From Symbiodinium sp. CCMP2592 (taxonomy: Eukaryota; Sar; Dinophyceae; Suessiales; Symbiodiniaceae): a DNA stretch of 64,000 nucleotides. The stretch lies in the NCBI GenBank assembly GCA_905221615.1, contig CAJNDT010005873.1:389764-453763 (forward strand), given 5' to 3'. The notes under the pieces were generated by a model. That model had not been told where the DNA came from and did no database searches. It saw only the letters and a program-made list of their open reading frames with translations. Of this stretch, positions 43,901 to 52,924 are shown in pieces. Every line of letters starts with the position of its first letter. Position 1 is the first letter of the stretch. The position numbers and the translations under genes are program-made.

Positions 43901-44839
43901 GCTGACTGGCACACTCGCCCCCTTTGAAGACACAGCAGCGGTGAGTGAGAGGGTTGGGAGCAGCTGAGCTCCAGCAGGCACGACCACATCGTGCACCCGC
44001 AGCGGCTGAGGAAGCCGGCGCTTGTTGTCCAAGGTCGGCAGCGCACTCAAGGGTACGCGAACGAAGTACTTGAACTCCGGAACCGGCGCAAGTAGAGGCT
44101 TGCGAGGCTGCTTACCAGTGCCAACCTGGGCTGCAAACAAAGGTGGCAGGCCTGAAGCATCGACATCAAGGTGCTTGATCATGACTAAAGCCAAAGCCCT
44201 GTACATGCGTCCCATAGCTGCATCCAAACTGGCTTTGGCCAGAGGCAACTGCAACACAGGCGGTGTAATGTCAGCCAAAGCGTGAGGGCAAGAAGATGCA
44301 AACAATATGTGACCGCGAACCCCTGGGGCGAAGCGGCCCAAGTCGACATCAACTGCAGAAGAAGAAACCTGAAGACCCAGCGAAGTCTTCCAGAAGGGCG
44401 AGCGGGATGGGGCCTCGATGGTCCACATGGTATCCGTATCAGCACAGTGCTTGATGAGCTGAGCAAAATTGTAAGTGCACCGTTCCACTTCACGCTGGAT
44501 ATCACTTGAATTCGAGAGCTTGTTAGAAAAGACGGAGGCAGGGCAGCGGATGTGAACCCAAGCACATGTGGGCTCACGAACCCACGATGCGCACAATGCA
44601 AAGCCTCCGGGGGACAAAATGTCAATGGGAACTACAGGCGCCGCAGAAGCTTGAGAGCACCCTCTGCCAATCGCAAAAGAGTTTGGTAACACCTTTCGGA
44701 GACAACCACACAAGCTGGCACGCCTAGCAAAAATTTCAATGCAGAAGATTCTATCACTCACACGTGGAGCAAGGTCCTTACCTGGCTTCGCAAAGTGCAC
44801 GGACGACCCCTGACACTCGGGCACTGCACACGCAATCAC
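40913..44839 (-). CDS. Element C pol: degenerate MTase-like / 2OG dioxygenase-like / RT / RNase H
   Basis: Open 1308-residue polyprotein. Residues 30-215 follow the MTase layout but with altered motifs: FCIEIFARRASLCGCLRK for the SAM loop, IRCPASVFSN for PPC (no Cys after Pro), TIEAPSRSPFWK for ENP and DVDLGRFAPGVRGHILF for motif VIII, so it is probably inactive. A Ser/Pro-rich linker follows (about 300-390). The 2OG-like core spans about 430-560: CTPMHRDANN (H478, D480) and FHCTLPWEGSRVVLIGF (H540, R549), then LQDLGFPLPG. A linker block FVRAAVRAGHP is shared with D and E. RT: RPIDDYSRSGVNSC, AFDLTAAYRQLC, LPFGSRASVNGF, TSYYDDFIV. RNase H: VFTDASFEP, GELETVAVV, AYLDNEGAR, ARVPSCSNIADAPSR. The dioxygenase is intact by motif. 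Confidence 0.88.
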   Translation of the reverse strand: MIACAVPECQGSSVHFAKPGKDLAPRVSDRIFCIEIFARRASLCGCLRKVLPNSFAIGRGCSQASAAPVVPIDILSPGGFALCASWVREPTCAWVHIRCPASVFSNKLSNSSDIQREVERCTYNFAQLIKHCADTDTMWTIEAPSRSPFWKTSLGLQVSSSAVDVDLGRFAPGVRGHILFASSCPHALADITPPVLQLPLAKASLDAAMGRMYRALALVMIKHLDVDASGLPPLFAAQVGTGKQPRKPLLAPVPEFKYFVRVPLSALPTLDNKRRLPQPLRVHDVVVPAGAQLLPTLSLTAAVSSKGASVPVSGDKSSETLCATGGDSPAAAMADGTMATSSSRVSPPVPPSPSGLVDGSPSPSGLAFSDPCSSAAVLTVSSEAEVLAADVCDVPTQAQLLQVFDTLPPEVPARGVSDAREKAWSAGAYSQGTLCGLRRNTKLFPNAVRLAVRLLRARFPHATFATVAIYSNVCTPMHRDANNLDGSSNYVLALTDFAKGGIWIQDEEGQHVRTTPLGKTSGRVLQVADGPVEFDAHRFHCTLPWEGSRVVLIGFTPNRVASLKKEDVQVLQDLGFPLPGHPMPVTCATAMCPQDRQCKIGGTVPVVGPVQPSLDACAVPARPPDQPCKSGETAPVVGPAQPTPHATFGVPFSESEFVRAAVRAGHPSSSLSSLPDHLESCVDMLAKAPPHAVVDKRRRWLDKWTSRACEIERDPDPSWDIDDPHMRRVLCKKRLQLLDEIIAAEGYDDVNLARDIWSGFDLVGTSPVSNVLPGKVTPASLHPDDLCATAPRANEALKVSLGSSGDREKDILLWEKTMKEVDSGWLLGPYDWDSLPQGHVVSHRFPLLQGGKLRPIDDYSRSGVNSCVTTLEQPTVDTADVAAAMFVRLCTKLRDAKKPSWIKGRAFDLTAAYRQLCVALSSRCFAVIAVYDPHKQKTMLFTQVCLPFGSRASVNGFIRCSRCIQWLANRCLLVPTTSYYDDFIVASPDCLADNTGATMELLFQLLGWVFDEEGPKADVFSRQVSALGLRFDLGNTGDCVVTVDNTDKRKGDIRALVTRIFDEGVLSYKEGLELRGKLSFANAQVMGKAGHYALKHISSHVHAWPFVPKLSGPARDALGFLLDRVLHGSPRRITKSLGQPWYVFTDASFEPDFTGGLGGVLISPLGSVVSWFGLPLCESDIRPLLPVDAITGIGELETVAVVVAFVLWNQHLASSECMAYLDNEGARFALIKGYSASWAVTRICHIFARTCEQGTLLPWCARVPSCSNIADAPSRNIACEMLPQDRVADASSVNAIYQDVVQQVITLS

Positions 44840-44860
44840 ATCGCCCGTGCACGTCCCCTG

Positions 44861-46114
44861 TCACTCAGTGCTCGCCGAGGAGTCATGCTCGCTCATCGGA
44901 TGCGGCTTGTAACACCCTGGCTTGCAGCACACATGCTTGAACTTGCATTTCGCTCCGGCCTTGCACTTGCCCAAGTTGAAGTTGAAACAGATCGGTTTGT
45001 TATCTGGCGTTCTCGAGTGCATTCCCTTAAGGACCTCGGGAATCGGGTCGCGAGTGATCTTGGCCTTCTTGTTCGGGCTCTCATCGTCATTCGTGGTCTT
45101 AGTGCGCTTACGACCCTTCCCCTCCTTATCAGCCTTGCCCCCGCCCTTGCCACGGCCCTTCACAGGCAACAAGAAGTACATCACAGTTGTGTTAAACTCA
45201 AGCTTCTCAAACTCCTTGTCGAGGGGGAGGGATCCGTCAGGACCTGGTTTCAAGTTGCCATTGCACACACGAGCAAGCTCCAAGAAGCACTGCCGGTCGG
45301 CTCGTAGCACTTGCGCGCGTGAAACGCGCTGGAATTCGGGAGGCGGGTCTTGGCTCATGATGCGGAAGAGGCGTTCATTCCATTTTTGCACACATGCATA
45401 GGATGCAAGACCCACTAAGTCCATGGCTAAGGCACGCCTCATCATCGCCTGGTAAAGGGCCAAGTCGCTGTCAAGCGTGATTGCAGCTGTCGCCTCCTCG
45501 TCCTTGACAATCAACCCAGTCTTATTTGCATCCAAATGCAAGGCCTTGGGAGGCTTCTCAGAACAAAGCTCCGCGTCCCGAGTGATGCATTCATTGGGTG
45601 CCAGATACTTCAACTCATCATTCTCGCGCATGGTTGCTAATCTGTCATACACACAATGTGCCACAGCAAGCGGGCCCTCCAATGGCAAACCGGCGAGACG
45701 CCGCTTCTGAGCTTCAATGCGCATGGAGCGCTCTGATGCGGGCAATTTCCGCGGCACTTCATCTGTGGATTGCATGGACGATCTCAGTTCAGCCACTGTC
45801 ATTGTTTGAGCTTCGAAGATAAGCTGCTTCAAAGCCGAGCTATCTCCTAAGGTGATGCTGGCCCCCGGCCGGAGGGCTAAGACGAAGGCATCCATGTCAT
45901 CACTCGAAGGCTGATTCCCCGGAAGCGTAACAGCATAACTAAGCTTCCCTAGGGTCGTGATTCCTGAAGCTTTCAAGGCATCGACCCACGGAGCTGTTAA
46001 GCCCGCTCGCTCACACTGCCTGTCAAGGGCGGCTGTAGAGGTCAAGAGCGACAGTGCGGCCATGCTAACTAAGAAGCCCAGGCTTAGCGACCTATAACAA
46101 AGCACACCTGGCAA
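44861..46114 (-). CDS. Element C gag-like protein with CCCH finger
   Basis: Open 417-residue frame; the likely start is the second Met (MAALSLLTSTAAL) or nearby. The N-terminal domain shares with B and D a block of RC/QC, then GITTLGKLSYAV, a long acidic spacer, and LIFEAQTMTVAELR (compare LHFEAQTMLIAQLR in D). Next come MRENDELKYL, a basic tract (GRGKGGGKADKEGKGRKR) and a finger beginning CFNFNLGKCKAGAKCKFKH, then CCKPGCYKPHP. This is the most complete gag of the window and shows what the frame should be in A and B. Ends 21 bp before pol. Confidence 0.8.
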   Translation of the reverse strand: MPGVLCYRSLSLGFLVSMAALSLLTSTAALDRQCERAGLTAPWVDALKASGITTLGKLSYAVTLPGNQPSSDDMDAFVLALRPGASITLGDSSALKQLIFEAQTMTVAELRSSMQSTDEVPRKLPASERSMRIEAQKRRLAGLPLEGPLAVAHCVYDRLATMRENDELKYLAPNECITRDAELCSEKPPKALHLDANKTGLIVKDEEATAAITLDSDLALYQAMMRRALAMDLVGLASYACVQKWNERLFRIMSQDPPPEFQRVSRAQVLRADRQCFLELARVCNGNLKPGPDGSLPLDKEFEKLEFNTTVMYFLLPVKGRGKGGGKADKEGKGRKRTKTTNDDESPNKKAKITRDPIPEVLKGMHSRTPDNKPICFNFNLGKCKAGAKCKFKHVCCKPGCYKPHPMSEHDSSASTE

Positions 46115-46383
46115 CAGCAGAACACATGCAAGTCAGGAACAATCCAGCAGGAGAATACCGTTCCAACTCAAACATGAAAGCATGTGATGTTGCTTGCCTG
46201 ATCAGTGTTGCCTCAGCCAAAGCGCACTCGCGTGATAACATGAAATCGCTACCAAGGGCATTCCCTGGGATGCGCACTCGCAATCACAAGATGACATCTA
46301 CTGCATTCAGAACATGAGCACTCTCCACATGCACACCAATGCTGCACGCAGCAGAAGGCACTCCGACTCCACACTGAAAACTT
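46115..46383 (-). other. Element C region between YR and gag
   Basis: About 270 bp, no gene seen; presumably carries expression signals for gag. Confidence 0.5.
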
Positions 46384-48489
46384 TTACGCGCCGTCATTGC
46401 GGTTCATAAGCTCATCAAGCCGCTCATTGAGCGCTTGTGTGGAATCCAGCAGCTCGCCTTTCCAACAAACTGCACACCTGGGCCACTTGAAGTAGGACCC
46501 ATCAAGCCACCTGTACACATTGGCAGTGCGCCTCCCGCACTTCGTCTTACAAGACGTCTGCGCTCCTTGAGGGCGATGCAGCATCTTCGACTTGATGTGT
46601 TGCCAGCACGGCTCCTTGATCTCATACGGCTGGCATACTCCACTCGCTGTGATGGTCTGCTCCTCCGTCTCACTGGCATCGGAAGAGCAGGAGCTCGATG
46701 ATGAATCGGATGAACTGGCACCACCGCTCTCCAGCTCCGTGTCCCGTACACCGTCCGCGAACAACTCAGGGAAAAGCACTTCACTCCCAGATCCAGGTTC
46801 CTGATCTCCCTCATTGTTTAGCGGCTGCTCCACACGATGCCAGGAGCCATCATCACGATCACGACCGCTTGCCTGTGAGGCTTCGGGCGACTCTGAAGGC
46901 ACATTGTTCGCATAATAATGCTCAAGCTCTCCTGGCTCCTCTGCTGGATGCTCCATCTCACCTGGATCTTGCTGTGGCAGGGCCCCCAGGCCGAAAGCAC
47001 CGCCTGAACTCCCAAGTTGAACACTTGCAAAATCCCCAAACGTGGGCAGCAGAGGTTCCTTTGTGAGCCAGCCCGAGCGGGTCTTATCTGGCCTGAAGAC
47101 GTTCGACCGAATTTCCGCAAGCATAGCCCTGTACGCGCGCAGAGGCGCGCTCAGCAACTCTCGGCTGTAGCATGCCAACGAGCCTGAGCCCGGAGCATGG
47201 TGACCAAGAAGTAAGCCATCCCGCTCACCAAAGCCGCGCTTGCCGACCCAAGCCAGTGTCGTACCCTTCAAGACATGCGATGTACGCCGCTGATCCCCGT
47301 CCAGATCCAGGGCATTGCACAACATGTGACCGGCTTCGCTTGAAGTGCACCGTCTCTTGCACAGCTGCCCTTCGGCGTCTGGGGCACGAACCAGAGGCCC
47401 AAAGGGATCTGCGTCCCACTGCACACCAAGACGAAGACCAGCACTCATCCAAGCTCCCACCCAGTTGGCATCAGTAACCCCAGGAAATGGAGCTACCAGA
47501 GGCATCGCACGCCGCTTGGTCTTTGACGTGTTGCTGGTCTTGTGGTCACGAGTCCTGGCTTCTACAAAGCCAGACAACTGGTCCTCGCCCTCGAAGTCTA
47601 CCCATATGCACTGCAGATTCCTAAGATCGGACCACCTCGATCGACTGTACAGGCAGAAGACAAGCCCGCCCAGCACATAAGTGTCTGCATCACACAAAGT
47701 GAGGCTGGCGACAAGCTTCTCTAGCTTGGCAACACACTCCACACTGAGGGGAACCTGCTGCTTCACCTCTGCCCGCTCGCCCTCGAGTCTCTTAGCACGG
47801 CCCTGCAACCTGCGGTCCTCAAGAATTTCTTTGCAAAACGGCATGCCCATAACATGATGTGCAAAGTTCATGGCTTCGAAGAGACCTGTCACTGCACTTG
47901 CCGACGCGCCCAGAGACTTGACGAAGTCTGTAAACGATTCGCAGTCCCAAGGCCAAGCAGCCCTCCTTTCTCTAAGATGCCACCTTAAGCACCTAAGCAA
48001 AGAGTTGGCGCGCTTAATGGCAGTCCTAGGGGATTTAATGCCAAAGACATCCCGGATCAACTCGTCCCTGGCCGATTCACCTTCTGCAATTAAGCATTGA
48101 GCAGCCTGCTCGCCAACCTGTCCAGGGTCGCTTTGCGCTAAGCTGAAGATGCAACACCACTTGTTAATCGCTAAGACCCAAAGGTGATCGTCCTCAGCTT
48201 GGGTAGAGATATCAGCCCGAGCAGAGAAGGATTTCTCGAACAGTGTGCACGGGGCAGGCCTGACACGAATGCACGGCACGTCATCAAGGGCTGGGGTATC
48301 AGAGTCCTCTATTGCAGGAGGGCAAGGTTGCCTCAGGACGGGATGCTCTAAAACCCCATTGCCAAAAATGCACGACATAATCCCAGACTCCCAGGGAAGC
48401 CTGGGCAGAGTATCCACGATGCCACTGGTGCGTGCATGCAAGATCAAGCGGTCGATGTCTGCATCATCAATAGCACGGTCATGTGACAT
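46384..48489 (-). CDS. Element C tyrosine recombinase
   Basis: Open 701-residue protein. The catalytic domain shows LYSRSRWSDLRN (Arg box I), RTSHVLKGTTLAWVG (His with Lys where Arg is usual), GLLLGHHAPGS (second His) and LACYSRELL (Tyr). Downstream are an acidic/Ser-rich linker (SSSDSSSSSCSSD) and a His/Cys tail: HIKSKMLHRPQ, TKCGRRT and CAVCWKGE. It should insert circular element DNA. The start at 48489 lies about 240 bp inside the A1 repeat edge. The Lys substitution is shared with B and D. Confidence 0.88.
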   Translation of the reverse strand: MSHDRAIDDADIDRLILHARTSGIVDTLPRLPWESGIMSCIFGNGVLEHPVLRQPCPPAIEDSDTPALDDVPCIRVRPAPCTLFEKSFSARADISTQAEDDHLWVLAINKWCCIFSLAQSDPGQVGEQAAQCLIAEGESARDELIRDVFGIKSPRTAIKRANSLLRCLRWHLRERRAAWPWDCESFTDFVKSLGASASAVTGLFEAMNFAHHVMGMPFCKEILEDRRLQGRAKRLEGERAEVKQQVPLSVECVAKLEKLVASLTLCDADTYVLGGLVFCLYSRSRWSDLRNLQCIWVDFEGEDQLSGFVEARTRDHKTSNTSKTKRRAMPLVAPFPGVTDANWVGAWMSAGLRLGVQWDADPFGPLVRAPDAEGQLCKRRCTSSEAGHMLCNALDLDGDQRRTSHVLKGTTLAWVGKRGFGERDGLLLGHHAPGSGSLACYSRELLSAPLRAYRAMLAEIRSNVFRPDKTRSGWLTKEPLLPTFGDFASVQLGSSGGAFGLGALPQQDPGEMEHPAEEPGELEHYYANNVPSESPEASQASGRDRDDGSWHRVEQPLNNEGDQEPGSGSEVLFPELFADGVRDTELESGGASSSDSSSSSCSSDASETEEQTITASGVCQPYEIKEPCWQHIKSKMLHRPQGAQTSCKTKCGRRTANVYRWLDGSYFKWPRCAVCWKGELLDSTQALNERLDELMNRNDGA

Positions 48490-48729
48490 GAAGAGAGGCT
48501 AGGCAAACACACCCCCTTGGAAGCTAGCCAAGAAGGAGCACATGCGAAATGAAAGTCCTGAGCAAAGCACAATGCACGGCCAAAGTGCAGGCTGATTAGA
48601 GCAGGCCTGCTCTAGCAAGCCAGATCCATCCGCTGGTCACGCGAGACCAGCTTGCACACCCTCTAGGAGGGAACGTCGAAAGAGGGCCCGGTTAAAGCAG
48701 GAGCAGTTAGGGACTCGGGCCCAAGTTGA

Positions 48730-48931
48730 ACAAAAATTGTTCTCACGGCGGCTGCACACAGCCCAAATGCTACAGAGAACAAGGAATCGCAACAAAAAGG
48801 ACATGTCGCACAAAAATGGTGCAATCACCAAACATGCACACATAAATCAGCCATGGAAAATACCGCAGCACTGCAAATCAGAAAATCGTTTGGGAAATAA
48901 AATGCTGTCTCGCAAGCGAGAAGGCTTATTT
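48730..48931 (-). repeat. Element C split repeat A1
   Basis: 202-bp partner of 40456-40657; outer end GGCTTATTT is the right boundary of C. Confidence 0.93.
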
Positions 48932-49061
48932 CTTTTGAGCCACTGTGGCTCACACTGCACGGAGATGTATTCTGCTGCACCAAGTCTCATCAGAAACGAA
49001 ACTCCCCCGAGTTTCTCAAATCAAGAATTTTAAAACGCTATCAACAAGTTGACCGCCAGCT
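48932..49061 (-). repeat. Element D split repeat A2 (main part)
   Basis: Together with 40185-40194 it forms the 140-bp A2 equal to A1 (57128-57267). It holds two hairpins: the 17-bp palindrome TGAGCCACTGTGGCTCA and GAAACTCCCCCGAGTTTC. Confidence 0.92.
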
Positions 49062-49268
49062 TAAAATTCTTTCATTGTTGTTTCTGAGCAGTTCTAGCAC
49101 TCACAGGCGAAGGCACAAGTACACAGCAACTGTGAACACACTGCACATGCTGGCGCGACACTCTTTTTCTCTGGTGACTTTGGGAATCCACGATCCTCGT
49201 CGGTCGAACACCACCATACGGCAGTGACTAACCTAGTGCACTAGGGATGGCAGGACAGGCTAACCCCA
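49062..49268 (-). repeat. Element D split repeat B1
   Basis: 207 bp equal to 39786-39992; ends 9 bp before the pol stop. Confidence 0.92.
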
Positions 49269-49277
49269 ACTTAACCG

Positions 49278-52200
49278 CTAAGCGAGGATTTCACTAAGGG
49301 CACTCTCCACATCCGAAGACCTAATCTTCCTGCTGCCAACACGAAGTGTGTCCACCTTTTCGCGAGAAAGGAGGTCAGCAGGGTTCGATGGGCTTGGTAC
49401 CCTCGCCACCCACACGTTAGCACTGATCATGTCTTCAATTGTAAGGAATAGTGCGGCTTGAGTTTTTGCGAATAAGTTCCGCCCCCGACCCGAAATGCAC
49501 AGGTCTCTCACACTATTGTTATCAACGTAAGCGACAAGAGGTCTTCCCGTCATTGCATCTTTCCAAGCTACCAGTGCGACTACATATGCCAAAAGTTCTG
49601 CTTCGAAAATGATGGTCTTCTTGTCATCAAGTCCTAGTTTCTGCATAAGTGTAACACTCAAGAAACATGAAAAGAATCGCAATGCCTTACCTTCGCAGTC
49701 ATACAAGATTCCTCCTATGCCGCAACACGGTTTGTTCTCTGTCCTGTCGAATGCCGCATCGGTGAAGAGATACACTGGTTTCTGGCAAGGCCTTGCCAGG
49801 ATTCGTGGCTTGCACACTTCAAGAATGTTGGCATACATCAGCATGGCATCTTTGCAGGCCGGGCCGATTTCATCTCGGCCACTAACGATATGTTCGGTGA
49901 CAGCCTGTAAACACAAGCGACTCGCCCGACCGAAAATCTGGTTGTCCGCGAACTGCATGCGACCCCTGAGCTTCTGCGCCGCACTGATTGACATAACTCC
50001 CTGGCCTGCTGTTTTTCTCAAGATTTCCTGCAACTCACTTTTCCGGGTCGATGTGTTGTCCACCTCGACTCTTCCGCTGCAGTAAGGTCGCAAGTCGAAG
50101 ACAACCCCTAGGCAAGAAAACGTTTTTCCAAACTTTTCCGCTTTGCTACCATCCTCGGCGAACCGCCAGCCTAACAACCTAAAAAGTCGCGGCACAAACT
50201 CTTCCAGGGCTTGGACGTCGTCATCGGGACAGATGATCGGAAAGTCATCGTAATAATTTGCCCATAAGAAGCCAAGTGCACAGCCTACATACCAGATGCT
50301 ATGAGATACTCTTAGGAAAGAGTAGACGGAGCGTGCGGCCCCGAAGGGCAATGCCAGCGTCTGGTATATCACCGGGTCACCCGACTCGGGGTCGGGGAAG
50401 GTAACGAACGAGGCATCAAGGGCGCCCTCACTCAATCCAAGCTGCCCGTATGCCGCCTTCAAGTCATAGCATCTGCCGCTCATGGGTCTTCGGGGCATGC
50501 ACTCTTGGCACTTCATGCACAACGCTGACACGACCTCTACTCCATGTGGCTTCGGCGACTCGGACGTCTGCACTGCATCGTTCACGGTGCTAGCACTAAG
50601 ATCGTCCACCAACCTGACCTTTCTGCTGTCTCCTACACCTTGCTCAAGGCCAAACCTTTTACTGACCAAAGAACTATGCTTAAGTTGATCTTTCCCAACG
50701 GGACCCCTAAGCCAACCCTCTGCGACTTCCTTCATCGATTTGTCCTGGACCTCCTTATCTAGGTGGCCCTGCGATTTCAGGTTGCCGAGCACCTTCTCGC
50801 GGCTCGCCACAGCCCTCGCCTTGACCTGCTCAGGAGTAGCGACTGCGGGCTTGAACGACTGGTCAAACACTCCTGTCAGCGGCACCTGACCCAGAAGTTC
50901 AGTGCCACGCGCTACTTCCTCCACTACACCTAAGTCCTCATACCCAAGGGATTCAAGCACTTCCCGCCACACCAGTAGACCTTTACCGCCTAAGATATTT
51001 TTCAAGTGCTCCGGCAAATGACTTTTCAACTCTTCCTCTTGGGGGCGTAACTCTTCCGCCCTGCGCTCCCACTTCCTGAACCATTCTTCCCGGAAAGCCT
51101 TCAGTTCCTCTTTGCTGTGCGACTTGTTCAACTCCACAGCTTTTTCAAGGGGTTGCGGGAGATTGACGGGCACCAGTTTTGGATGCCCTGACTTGACGGC
51201 CTCACGCACGAATGCTTCGGGCTTGAAGGGAATGCCCCAGGCTACTTCACAACGGTTCCGCAATTCATCAGCCTGCTCTTTCCCCTTATTGGCCGTGAGG
51301 GGGGAGACCCGCAGAAGCTGAGCCTCGGCAGGGATAACACGCAAAGTGCAGGAACATTCCAAGGGAACAGTCCATGGCGTTTTGATGCGTTGCATGGCCT
51401 CACAGGGCAGGGAGACTGACGACGGTCCGGTCATGACGACAACCTGCGCATGTTCGGGGACTAAAGGAGGAAATCGTGAGGCTTTGGGCGGGTTCCCGAT
51501 CACAGCCTGGCAGGCTGTTTGCAAGGAGTGGGGTTGTTGCAAGCGCGTTTCCGGGTTCCAACCAAGACTGCAAGCATGGCGTGCGAGTGCGTGGGCAATG
51601 GGAGCAGCTAGCTTGGGCGGGTAGGCGGTCTCCTGATCAGCTGCATGTTGCGCCGCACAGGCTTTACCTGGGCAGTCTTTTGCCAAGGATGCAAAGCACG
51701 GTGACGTGCTGACAATGGTAGTTCGCTTTGGCTGGGAGCTACCGAAAGCACATTGGTCAAAGCTGACAGAGTGTGCACAAAGATGCTGAACGCGACGGAA
51801 GGCAGATGTGTCCCAGTAGGAACTGCGCTGAGGGTTTTCAATGGCGCAGAGCACACGTCGGCGCTGACACTCCTCAACAACATCACTCAGGAATTGGTAC
51901 AAAGCGTCATGCGAGGATGCATCACAGGGTGGTGAAGCGAAAACGGCCACCAGCAGAGGGCTCTGCAGCCAGAAGCGACAGAGCTCACGACCTTCGGGTG
52001 TCAAGAGGTCGGCTAGAAGTGGCAAGGCGGCAGCCTGAGATTGCACACAGTGGTCCACTGCATGCGCAGCGGTTACGCCAAGCTTCCTAAGGCAGGCCGT
52101 GACACGCCCCGTGCCTGAGAACAGCTCGAAGATTACGGGGCATGTGGGGATTAAACCAGATTCGAGGCTAGGCTGAGGGGGAGGTTTTAGGGTATGACAA

Positions 52201-52862
52201 ATAAAATCCCCCGTGGCTAACTGCGGTATCTGGAAGCCGAGACTTGTCAGCTCAGCACGCAAGGCCTGACCGAAAGCATCGTATCCTTTGACAGTGAAGC
52301 CTGCAAGAACAACTCGGTGACCCGTCCATGGGCAGGTAGCATGTTTTGCATGAGCATCGAAAAACGCACAAGTGCGTGAGACTGGAAGCAGCTCACCGCA
52401 GCCGGGATAGGCTGGATCAGGGCAGACCTGAGAACCTGAGGACGATTCGACCCAGAGCTCTCCATGATCAAAGCCAGTCAAACCGATTAGAAAATTGTCT
52501 ACACCGCTGCATTGTTCCGATCGGCATGCAGGGGCGCTTGCACATCTGCGAAGAGCATGAGACTAGTAAAAGGGTGATCCTGCACCCACTGCTTGGCATA
52601 TGCAGCCAGCATCTGGGTCACAAGGGGAAAAGACCGCATATTGGTGCGTAAAGCGTGGACTCCACCATGCACAGTCGCACCTGTGCCCCAGACGAAGCCG
52701 TCCGGGGGATAGCCTGGGCGATTCTGAGGATCAGAATCTAACAAAGTGGTGAGCTTCACCACTTGGTCTGCAGTAATTGAAGATTGTGCCAAACAAACCT
52801 CAGCAAATGCTTCTGCCGGATGTGTGTTGTTGGCCTGATGAAGAGTATTAAGCACGACGTCT
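49278..52862 (-). pseudogene. Element D pol: 2OG dioxygenase-like / MTase-like / RT / RNase H (one frameshift)
   Basis: Two frames: 52855-52499 carries the N-terminal half of the 2OG-like domain up to FADVQAPLHADRNN (HxD); 52481-49278 (1067 residues) continues with HATCPWTGHRVVLAGF (distal His and Arg, 9 apart). One base change near 52.50 kb joins them. MTase-like core: VIFELFSGTGRVTAC (SAM loop), FASPPCDASS (Cys186 present), CAIENPQRSSYW (ENP) and DQCAFGSSQPKRT. Linker FVREAVKSGHP. RT: RLVDDLSASTVNDA, CYDLKAAYGQL, LPFGAARSVYSF, NYYDDFPI. RNase H: LFTDAAFDR, EAELLAYVV, AYVDNNSVR, ARVPSPSNPADLLSR. The MTase motifs are intact; the dioxygenase is broken in this copy. Confidence 0.82.
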
Positions 52863-52924
52863 CCTGTGCAGGTACTGGCACAGTCATTGACAGCTGACGG
52901 CGGGTGATTTTGCTCTGGAGGTTG

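Larger units (their letters stand above)
40195..48931 (-). mobile_element. Element C: intact-looking YR retrotransposon
   Basis: 8737 bp. Plus-strand order is B2 40195-40434, bridge, A2 40456-40657, B1 40658-40897, pol, gag, YR, A1 48730-48931. All three genes are open, and the repeat pairs look nearly identical, making this the youngest and most complete element and the innermost of the nest. It inserted 10 bp into A2 of element D in a T run (TTTTT/CTTTTGAG); the intact form of that site is at 57128-57140. No target duplication beyond ambiguous Ts. Confidence 0.92.
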
